From positions 682,001 to 746,000 of the forward strand of contig WION01000001.1 in NCBI GenBank assembly GCA_015039365.1: DNA of 64,000 nt. The letters are read 5' to 3'. The DNA is from Amanita rubescens. Lineage: Eukaryota > Basidiomycota > Agaricomycetes > Agaricales > Amanitaceae. The notes beneath the pieces are model-generated. The model was not told where the DNA came from. It saw only the letters and a program-made list of their open reading frames with translations, and made no database searches. Both the position numbers and the translations under genes were made by a program. Below, piece after piece: positions 23,724 through 33,962 of this stretch (its first letter is position 1; each line of letters opens with the position of its first letter).

Positions 23724-23803
23724 GAATGCCGGGATGGATTGTAGTAGATGAGATAACCGAGGGTGTTGTGCTACGCCGTGACGCAACTGTCACACGCATC
23801 TAT

Positions 23804-26800
23804 TCAGCGACGCTCTACCATCGTCGATAATATACTACGCAACACTATTGGTACATCAGCCGTGTTCGCAACCCGGAATCCACGTCCAGGGAATCTCTCA
23901 GTAATCCTGGACAAGTGTAAGGATTATTCGCATCTCCGTAAAATCCTTCGCGCTTACCATTTCGGCTCTGCGCCCTCTCCAATACATATTAAAGCAGTAT
24001 TCACTTTTGGATCACGTTTCATAACTCTTGTTAAGTGATCTGGAGTCACGCCGTATCGCTGAAAGTTTGCGTCCTGGACTGAGCGTTAGGGCAGTCGGAT
24101 ATACAAAGCAGTTCTTGCACTTACAGTGATGGCAATGACGAACCAGTCATCCGCATCGTATTTGCCGACTTCTGTCACGGCCTTCTCGATGGCTTCAACT
24201 ACCACATAGTTCAGCCTTTCAAGCACTTCTCCCGTATTATGAAGTCTGGCTCACCAGTGAAATCGCCTGCGAATGCATACTGCGGGATCATGTGCATCTT
24301 CTCCACCAACTTCCATCGTTCTTTAAGCTCCGTTGGTGGCTTATTCGCTTCGACAAGAGTAATGTCTGGTCCATCTCCAGACTGCAGAGTAACATGATGG
24401 ACATTTTCAGACCATAGATTTATATGACTTACATGGCCAGTAATCTATGGAAGTACCAGTTAGCCTTTCATCAAGAATAATTGTAGGACCTATACGCACG
24501 TCCCAAACATACTTGTCCTTCCTCGTCAACCGGTCGAAAGTTTCCATCAGCATAACGGCTGACAAGTTGATTGAGCCATCACCGAGTTAGATGTCCATTT
24601 CTGCTTACCGGTCTCCAAACTCCTGTCCAGCCGTCCATCGTATTGGAAACGATACCTAGGGATGATTATGATGTGTGCCTCGTGGTTAAGAGGGATAAAA
24701 CTCACATCGAAGCGCTCAAGTCGAACACGAAACGGATACGTTTCGGCCTATGAACAAGTGAACTGTCAATGGATAGCTCGGCGTAAAGTGACAGAATGGT
24801 CTGACTTGATCTGCGGTCGTCCAAGCTCTGGCTTATCCAAACCTCTGCGTTTATAGACTGTCGCCTCGCCAGTAAGACCTTCTGTTAATCGGCTGTCATC
24901 TAGCTCTCCATCCGTCTGCCTCTTCACCCAGACTCGTTCTTCTCTCTTGGCTGCAAGATCTTTACCTATCGTTAGCTCCACGTTCATGTGCCCAACTTGC
25001 ATTTGCTTACTCTCCAAAAGGTCGTGAAGTGAAAGCATGTGCGCTTGCGTTCTCTTCAATAGTGCGCCATAACTCCTGGCCTCTACATCGGACATGTCCA
25101 GCTCTTCCAACCTTCGCTGTAGCTCTTGTCGTGCCATCTCTCTTGCCTTCTCCCTGATTTCGTCAGGCACGTTCTTCTTCAGCTCATCCGATACCTAGAA
25201 GTAATTGGCCCCTCATGGCGATGATTCATTCCTAACTGACTCACTTGCTTGATATCACCTCCCTTGTAGAAGCGCTTGTACCCACCTCGGCCGCCTAAAC
25301 CTGCTGTGTCCCTGCCACCTGTCTTTATATTAGATTAGCTTCTTGTCCCAACAATGTTAAATCAAAAACGTACCCCACCAGCCCACTTATTTCCGCCGAA
25401 ATGCTCTTTATCATCGTGCTCGCCTTCCTTAGGGCCATTCAAGTCGGTTTTGTCAGGTTCAAAGTGCGCGTCCTCAATCTTCTTGGCCGCGCCACGCGCA
25501 GCATCAATGCCTAGATGCTTGACTTGAAGTCTTCGGGAAGAATGAATGTTAGCCCTCGAAAAAGCCACAATTGTCCTTACTCACCCGTGTTTTTCCAAGA
25601 TCTCTGCCAGCTTATCGATTGTTTCGGGCTTGTAGATATCATAGTCAAAGATGTTGCGCAAGGCTATCTCGAGAGGGTCATTTGGAAATGCCTGGATATG
25701 TCGGACTAGGTTGATCAACTCTGAAATATTTTTTTCAGCAGGATGTTACTAATTGTGATCCAAAAACTCGCCTCTTAGGGAATAGGGATATGTCAATGTG
25801 CCCGCAACGTAACCTGCGCGAAGATCCTGGAAAGCGGAGACAAGACGGCCTAAAATGTCTTGACTCAATTCTGGCGCAAGCTGGGATAACAATTTCCGTT
25901 CTGAATCTTGATCTGGATTTGAAACCGAGTGAGCGCTGAAGTGTTCCCCTAGTACTTGTAAAAAGTGGTTGCCAAGGAAAGCTACGACAACATGAATTGA
26001 CTTTCACTATGGACGCTCACAAAATGTCACTTACGATAGCCGGGACGGTTTGCCAATAAAACGAGCCGGAAATCAGGGATGAACAGGCGATGTCGCCTTC
26101 ACGCTCCTTCATGGATCGAATGCGGCGGCCATCTGAAAGCGTCATTTCCCCTTGACCAGCCAGACTTCGGAATATGGCAACGACATGTTCTGGTGCTTTA
26201 TCGGCTTCGTCAATGATGATGACACGTCCAAACTTGATAGCTCGAAGTAGAGGAGAGTCTCTGTAATTGATGTATCCGCCTTCAAGTGACGTCGTGAACA
26301 TCAACTGGTTGACAGTAGTATCTCTGTGTAGCTGGATGTATTCTCTTGGCCGTCCCAGTAACTGAATATCGGTTAGTATCAGTATCACAAACGCAGGGTA
26401 ACTCCGCTTGCCTGGCACAGCCTGTAAAGGCGTTGACGGTTTACGCACAGTACTCATCATCAAAGGCAATTATGACATACCTATCGACAATCTTATTCTT
26501 TCCAACGCCTTGGTTTCCTAAAAGAACAACGTGTTCACCCAACAGCTCTAGATCGATGGCTAGATCGCGCATCAGTCCCGTTTGTAGACTGTTATCGTAA
26601 AAATGGTCCATGTGCGGAACATGGGACGCGGCACCGTCTGGATCTCGAGAAGGGTCGAATAGTGGAATGGACGTTATTTCTCCAATTTCTCCCGGAACAG
26701 TTGGTCCAGGGAGGACCAGATATCTTCCCTCCACGGATGGGCTGGGATTAAACTCGAAAAATTCGGCTGAATAAACCACTGCAACAATGGGTAATGAGCG

Positions 26801-29150
26801 ACTTACAACGGGTGGCCCCTTATGTATATCACAATCCCTCAGCATATCCTCAAGATCCATCCTCTCTGTGACTGGGAGGAATTCTGCGAGTAGCAAACGA
26901 CTGATAATATCATACAAATTACTTGAGTGAGGGTATTTTGAAATTCTCCTCGCAATCCTGACTAAGCTTCGAGTTCCTAGCTTTCTGTTCTTGGTGATGT
27001 TCTCCGCTGACATGGACATTCTATATTTTTCAGCGAAATTAAAAAGGACCGTTGTAACGGAAGGAGGACATCCATGGGATTTCAACACGGTTTCTTCCTC
27101 TTCTCTGTCCATTGGTTGACTAGGTATAGGGAAGAACATATTCGCATGTTCGTCGGCGAGCCAATCTTTCAATGGGAGAGACTTGCTTGCTGTACTGATA
27201 ATACGGAAGGAAGGGTGAGCCACGGAAAGCTCTCCTGACGAAATCTTGACAGATGTCAATACAATTACTTATGGACGTTGTTTAAGTAGAACCCACTTCG
27301 TTGTGTGACGCATCAATAACGATTCTTCTTCCCATCCATAATTCAATCTCCCTGTCATGTAGTAAGCGAGATATTGAACCAGCGGTCGCGCCAACAACGT
27401 CCAGTCCAGAAAGATGCAGTAACCGTCCGGCCCACGCTGCATCAACCAAAGGGCTTGGCTCCCATGAGGTTGCACCTCCATCTGCGACTTTCCGCCGCAT
27501 CACGAGCTCTCGACCTCCCATTTCTTTGTACATATGAAGCACCTCCATTTCATATCCCAGGATCTCGCCGAACACTTTCACAAGCGTGGATGACGAGGTA
27601 GTTGCAGTAGAAGGCAATGCAGATGGTATTAGCGAAATATCCCAGCCTAAAGCATGTGCTTGCAGAAAGCAGGTTAATAATCCCAAAAACCTCGGAGATG
27701 GGTTAAACCCTAAGGCGCCAGTAAACGGAAACGGACGCAAAGGCCTCGAACCGACAGGGACAGAGACCACCACTGGTTTAACCGAGGGCGCTTCGAACGT
27801 TACTTGTGCCAACTTTTCATTCAAGCGCTTTATTTCTGTCACTTGGTAACCAAAGATTCCAATAGAATCCTTTGCTGACGACATTGACGGGCTGCCTAAT
27901 TCACCGAGGCCTGCCTCTTCACTCTGCCTCCCGAGAATGGCCCATGCCTGCAAGGGTGCATATACGAGCGCTGGGTGGATCACAAGTAAAAGGCGTGCAA
28001 GCTGACCGGGAGATAATCCTTGTGGTGGTGGGAACATAGACATCAAGCTACTGAGCTTCGCCAATGCTGTTTGCGGGAAAGGAGGTAAACTCGATCTCGA
28101 AGTAGCCTCGAGCGCATGACGCCATTCACTTGCAAGTTGAGTGGAAAAGATCAAGTCACGAAGTTTCCCGAACATCGGGTCTCCTTTGCTGCCAGTTGTG
28201 CCTGCTAAAGCAACCAGGGAACCAACTGGATCAATGAAGCGCGCTTGAAAACGACTTCGGAAAGGCGGATCGAGCGGGTAGCCAGGGTATGGTGGTACCG
28301 GCGCGGCAATGGCAACAACTCTGAAATTCTTGTGAGCGGGTATGAAAGACTTCCCGGTATCGTCCTTGAGTGTCCCGTTTGCCTCTAATTGCGCAAATCG
28401 GTGGTGATGAATGATATGTGTTCCGTCATCCAAATTCCTATTGCATAGGTAAATCAGTACTCCGGGGCGAGAGTCTCACAACTTACATCTCACGGTTCTC
28501 TAATAGATTATTTAGAATCTTCACGAAAGTTGCGGTAAGAATGATATGAAAAGTGTGCATAATGGATGCATTCTTACAGGCATTATGCCTCGTTCCGCCT
28601 TTTCTATGCCCTCCAGGATAAGTAAACGACCGTGTTTGACAGCTCTAACGGCAGGGCTATCCACATAGACTAAATTACCACCTCTTCGAATTTCCCTTCC
28701 CTACCTTTATTAATAAATTCTAAACCAGATGAACACACTACTCACCTGCTTCAGCTCCGTCTCTCCAACATCTCTATGAAGCGCGATATATTCGTACTCG
28801 GCATTAATCAAGCTATTCAATATTCGTCAGCCAACGAGCACCAGTACAAATATACAGAATTACTTACCTAGCAAACGACATAGCCAGTCTCCTGAGCATA
28901 TAGTCCCTGGTTGACTGACCAAAAAGATATCTTGGCCAAGGACATGCTTTTGCAACATCCAATGCAAATTATCCAGGTTAAATGAATCTTTAACGTCCAG
29001 AAGTTCCCCCGCGCGCGCCAGCCGAGATGGGCAGAGGGACGACGGTATTGGATATGTTATAGATCCAACCTTGAGGGTACCAATGGTCGAGCGGGACAGC
29101 GAAGTGTCCAACGTGTGCAGGAGTTGCTTCAGGCGGCCTTCAGGTGCCAT
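23804..29150 (-). CDS. VWA8: VWA8-type AAA+ ATPase with C-terminal von Willebrand A domain
   Basis: VWA8 is a large dynein-like/MoxR-type AAA+ protein, mitochondrial in animals, of poorly known role. Start 29148-29150 (MAPEGRLKQLLHTLDTSLS). AAA module 1: VLGQDIFLVSQPG then DYMLRRLAMSF, no canonical Walker A; NFRVVAIAAPVPPYPGYPLD then PPFRSRFQARF. Module 2 (ALGWDISLIPSALPST) also lacks a GKT loop; it has the SPLVDAAWAGRLLHLSGLD, ISRLLHDREIEL and FRIISTASKSLPLKDWL blocks. Module 3 is intact: LLGEHVVLLGNQGVGKNKIV (Walker A) and IIIDEADKAP (Walker B). It then passes to KWAGG, GGRDTAGLGG and AREMARQELQRRLEELDMSD, and a VWA domain with MIDAS FVFDLSAS and GHSGDGPDI, stop at 23804. Many short introns. 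Compared with animal VWA8 the long segment between the third AAA and the KWAGG linker is missing. A mitochondrial presequence is not resolved. Confidence 0.87.
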
Positions 29151-30356
29151 ATTGGCGCATACGTTGAGCGGTGAATCGAAGCGGCGCCCGTTGCAGAGAA
29201 AACTGGCGTATGTTCGACAGACCGAGAACTTGCGCCGCGGCAGATTTTTTACTTCGTCGACACAGCGAAGGGCCTGATTCTAGTGGTGAGGCCTGAGGTA
29301 CGAAGTAAAGTCTGGCATCGCTAGATATAACATGCATCCGGCAGGACCGGCAATTGAACCACGAATGTGCCGGGCTGGCCCGCACTAGGTAATGTATGGG
29401 CTATCCATTATTACTGCTCTACGCTAATCGACACCGAGGCAGAGCAATCACCTAGTTGCATTGCCTGTCTAGAGTTCCTCCAACGTCAAACCCACTGCCT
29501 GCAGGTAGACAGTTGAACGGTACTAGTTTTAATATTTGCATCTAGAAATAACCCATGATCTGATTCCAATATTTTTCTGTCCAGACTCCAGCCGCCGTTC
29601 AGCCAGCCTCCGGGAAATGTGCCAATCACCACTGTCCTCTCTTATCTGATTGAGGCAAATTCAGGCGTCAAGGACGATTACGGGCTGTTTATATCGGGCA
29701 ACACGACTTTGATTGGAAAACAACTTGAACCCCGTAAGGTCATCACATGTCGTTGGTTTCTATCGTTGACGCAGAGAGCCCAGATTTGAAACCGTTATAC
29801 ACCCTATGGATGGAGCACCGTTATACCTTGTTCTAATTACACACTATATCTTTGTCACTTCATTTGATATGCCTTTGTTCTTACATGTATTGATAAAGGC
29901 CTGTACAGTCTTGATATAATAGTGACTTGACAAAGGGATGTGAAATCAATGGTCACACAAGTGTCAAACTGGTGAGAAATGTTTACTACAGGGATAAAAT
30001 TGGTCAAATTTTGGGGAGTGGCTGCACTGAAGGCAGTTAGTAGTAGGTACCACTGTCCAATTGGCTTGAGAAAAAAATGGGAACGAGCGCATAATACCAC
30101 AGAACATGGAAACTAGTACACAAGCTTACTACATTCGAGTCCTGTATATATCCAGTGTCACGTCTCTCAATCTCTCTCAAGTCATGTGTCTGATTTAGGC
30201 GCCTTCCGCGATCACATCAAAGGGTGGCCGGATTCTGTTTTCGTCGAAGATTGGCCTGTCGACAGGATTATCGATGAGCAAAAAAAATTATGCAGTCGTA
30301 GCATGCGCTACCTGGTCTGCTTTGTTGTCTAACCGAAATTTTGGCTCTTCAGTAAT
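29151..30356. other. 1.2-kb spacer, no supported gene
   Basis: Holds the VWA8 upstream region. An Arg-rich minus-strand frame at 29140-29385 (IRQFSLQRAPLRFTAQRMRQ) resembles a mitochondrial presequence but is not in frame with the VWA8 start. The rest shows nothing. The Tup1-like gene ends at 30357. Confidence 0.4.
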
Positions 30357-32078
30357 TCACTGAGGCTGTGACCCGGTCATGAAGTTCTGGATCGCTGGAT
30401 CGCTTCCAAAAAACGGACCATAGCTCCCTGTGTAATATGTATAGTAAAGGAAGCTTAGCGTTAGCATTAGTCGGGGAGAAAACGACGTACATATTCTTGC
30501 TCCACAGTCCCCGTTGCCCGTAGCGAGCAGTCCTCCCATCGGACTCAGATCAATGGAAGTAATCCAATTCATGTGGCCCCGAAGCTGAAGCACACACTGC
30601 ACCGCTGCCGATCTAGCATCCCAGAACCGGACTCCGCCGTCTGAGGAACCTGAGGCGATCCATTGTCCGTCGTGCGAAACGGCAACCGAGAAGACACAGT
30701 CCTGCAATCAGATCAGTTACTTGGCCTAATGAAGGAAATTATCAAGGTGGGAGATACCATGTATCCAATGAAGTTCGTCGTCCACGGGCCACTGTTTTCC
30801 CCATCCTCCATGATTGCTCTTTTGCCTGCAGACATTTTCGCATTGGATACGCTCAACCCACTCACATCCCAGAGCTTCAAAGTATTGTCCAAGCTGCCAC
30901 TAACGAGCCCTTTCCCGTCAGGGGTGAACGCGATACTGTACACACTGTCTATGTGCCCCCGCAGCCGCTCAACGAGAACACCCGTCGCCACGTCCCATAT
31001 CCGGATGACATTGTCTAGAGAGCCGGCAGCAACAAATTGACCATTGGGGGAGATGGCGAGATCGGTAATTCCAGCGTCAATGTTGAGAGGGTCGAAGTCA
31101 TTAACGATTAGGACCTTAACGTATCGATGGTTACCACACTGCAAAAGACAGGAATAAGCAACCTACTTTGGGCGGAGCTTCCGCATTGGCTATGTCCCAT
31201 ATTCTGACTGTCTCGTCAGCCGATCCGGATACGATCAGACATCCATCAAGGGAAAAGTCCAATGAATTAATCTCCTGTTGGTGTCCGTTGAACACGTGGA
31301 GGATCCGTTTCTTTGCGATGTCCCATATCTGCGCGATTCCAAGTTGAGCATTTATTCGTGGCCCATATTAACTATGCATACCCTGATTTGCTTATCCTCC
31401 GCACCAGTAGCCAGCAGTTTACCATCTGGGCTGAAACGTATGCTCCGGATATACAGGTCTCCGGCTTTTCCTGCCGATTCGCCTGCCAGAACGCTGCGAG
31501 ACGATTCAGCTGAAATCGAACAATGCGAGCATGTGGCTCACCAAGTCTTGGCGCCCGTCTTGGTATCATAGATCTGCGCGGTCCTGTTACATCCCGTGGC
31601 GAGATACTTGCCATCAGACGAGAAGCTAACGCAACACACGATGCTGCAATGCCATCAAACTTCCACTTCTCGTAAGGAAGCTCTGAACACGCACCTGTCG
31701 TGCATTAAGTTGTACACCAATTGGACATCCAGTACTCTCTTAACCTCTGGATTGAAAATGGCATACCAATCGGAACCCTCCCTCTTGTATTCGGGTGGTG
31801 TCATATGGATATCCAAATTTTCAGGGAATGCGGCCACAACAGCTATGTGTCTTCGTTGAGTACGAGATACGGGAGTCATTGTCGTCTGTACCTTGTGAAG
31901 GCGGAGGGCCAGAAACACTAGCAGGACTGACCATCATATCCTCGCCGTTCCTCCATCGTGCACCTTTGGCTTTGCGTTCATGGCCTCTTTCCCTCTCAAG
32001 CTTCCTATCCACCGGAGCAGTGGCCCGTTCTCGTGCCAATTTTCTCCCCCTTTTTCGTACTTTGAGAGGTGTCGACAT
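30357..32078 (-). CDS. Tup1-like WD40 protein lacking the N-terminal tetramerisation domain
   Basis: Tup1 is the fungal general co-repressor working with Ssn6/Cyc8. The start at 32076-32078 ([20 protein letters not shown]) opens a basic N-terminus of about 50 residues; a 43-nt phase-0 intron after NGEDMM leads to the Tup1-specific block [20 protein letters not shown] then [22 protein letters not shown] repeats follow: [79 protein letters not shown] then [43 protein letters not shown] and [19 protein letters not shown]. It ends [19 protein letters not shown]. There is no room upstream for Tup_N and the Gln-rich part: the next gene stops at 32142, 63 bp away. So this is probably a truncated paralogue rather than the main Tup1. 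Repression function is inferred only. Confidence 0.8.
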
Positions 32079-32141
32079 TACTGGACTAGGTGGCTCTATC
32101 GCATTGCTCGTCGGCTCCTTTGATGTTACGCAGGGAAAATG

Positions 32142-33749
32142 TTAGGTTAGGAAAGTATTGTCTACAGAAGAATTTAGTCTGCGCACTGTGGTGCTAGATG
32201 TTAACGGTAGCAATGATAATTTTCGTAGCATTTCGTAGTAGAATGGATTCCGAACATTGGTTGGGGTAAACGCGGATTGGTATAGAGCCATCATTCTTTG
32301 CACGACACCTTTTATTCTGAGTCGTTCCGACGGTTTCCTTATCCAGCAGCGCTGAATCATATCCCACGCTCCATCACTCAAAGGGGGTTCATTTAGTCGG
32401 GGAGGGAGTATGCCTCGAAAGATGAGTGCCCAAATTTGAGTGTCCTGTTTACCAACAAAAGGTATACTATCGAAATGTATCTAGGCAATTTAGCAAGAAC
32501 ATGTAAGCGCATTTATTGCTACTCACTTCATAGTAAACACATCCAAATGCATAGACGTCCGACATTTGTGTTCTTGGGGGAGTATCACTAGAGGAGTCGT
32601 CATCGTTCTCCGAGAATCCAAATAACTCTGGTGCTGCAAAATTGAGATGTAGTGCTCCTGATTGGGTATTTGTAGCTTCAGAGAGTCGCGTTAATCCAAA
32701 GTCCGCGATTTGAACATGAAGCTCGTCATCCAGAAGGATGTTAGCCTAAAAAAAGGCTGAATAATACGACATATGAGATCAGGGAAAATACCCCGCGTAG
32801 GTCGCCATGGACTATGCCTTCTGAATGGATGTATTCGATGCCATGGGCAAGTTCTAGTATCTTTCATATAGCGTGAGTATCCATAAATAGGCGAAGAAGG
32901 GAAGGTCATACACGTTCCTCTATGTGGACTACTGATGGATTTGCTTTCTTCCGCCATTGTGCTAGAGTACCATTCTTCATGTATGGTGACACGAGGAAGA
33001 ACTGCGATGCTGATTCATCTTCATGGATTCCTAAAAACGGTAGGACGAGGTTGTGATCGAGGGATCGCCACATCAGTGCCTCTCTGCAGAAAGCCTGTGG
33101 GACTCGACATCAATGGACGTATATCATCGAAATGAGCAACATACAACATCGTGATCGGTTTTGTATAATACTTTTAGAGCAACAGCTTTCCCCCTTAGTT
33201 CGCCCTTGAGAATGTGCCCGAAACCACCACCGCCGATGTATTCCCGATGGGCTGGCATAATGACTCCAGTTACGAATAGAGAATTTGGCATGACGGGCAT
33301 CTTTGATATGATTTTAATCATCAATCGTCTTGCTCGCTGGTTCACGTCTATGGTTGCATCTGGACTTGATAAGTATCGCTCGTGAAGCGAACGAAGCATG
33401 AGATCCAGCAGGTTCTTGGCGTCTGAGGCATGTTCCAGCTGTCCAGCTATGCTAACGTAGTCTTCCTTGGATAGGAGCTTGCACAGAAGATCAACGGTCG
33501 TTGCGTTGTGTATGGCAGATGGAATGGAAGATCCGAGCTATGCGATAGGCTTAGGCCAAGTGTATTCCGCATGAAGCCACGCACCTGTGCAACATTGAGC
33601 ATAGTGAGCAGCCATGTGAGGGCATTACTGTCAATATCATGCTGCATGGAGTCGTACCTTAACCGTGCGAATGATTGATGGGAAACTGTTATTTTCATCG
33701 ACGAAGCCAAGGACGCAAATATTCTCACCAAAGAAAACCTCTGATCCAT
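32142..33749 (-). CDS. TKL-type protein kinase
   Basis: Start 33747-33749 (MDQRFSLVRIFASLASSMKI). An N-terminal helical region of about 150 residues (LDLMLRSLHERYLSS, INQRA-like ARRLMIKIISKMPVM) precedes the kinase domain: glycine loop YIGGGGFGHILKG, catalytic Lys in AVALKVLYK, then REALMWRSLDHNLVLPFLGI, HGIEYIHSEGIVHGDLRGAN (catalytic loop HGDLRGANILL), IADFGL, FAAPEL, SDVYAFGCVYYEI and CWIRKPSERLRI. All catalytic residues are present, so it is probably active. HGDLRGAN in place of HRDLKxxN places it with Agaricomycete tyrosine-kinase-like kinases, a greatly expanded group with mostly unknown roles. Introns of about 50 nt interrupt the catalytic region. It is transcribed away from the Crinkler-type gene, 213 bp from that gene's first ATG. 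Confidence 0.85.
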
Positions 33750-33962
33750 CTTCTGAAAAGCTCAAGTTTGTCGTGCAGGATCTGCAGAATCCTGATTGCG
33801 AGTCCGCTTTCAATTGATTGTCCCTGCTACCTATACTAATTCATCACTCCTCAATTAGCCCCAACCACAATCGCTTCCACTTGCTCAGTGGATTATAATC
33901 CATCTGATCTATCTAAGGCTGGTGAGCAATCAGCAGCCAGACCGATTAAAATAGCTCAATAA

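Noticed and set aside
29140..29385. Arg-rich minus-strand ORF as mitochondrial presequence of VWA8
   Set aside because: Attractive composition, but out of frame with the VWA8 start and no intron joins the two cleanly; left unresolved.
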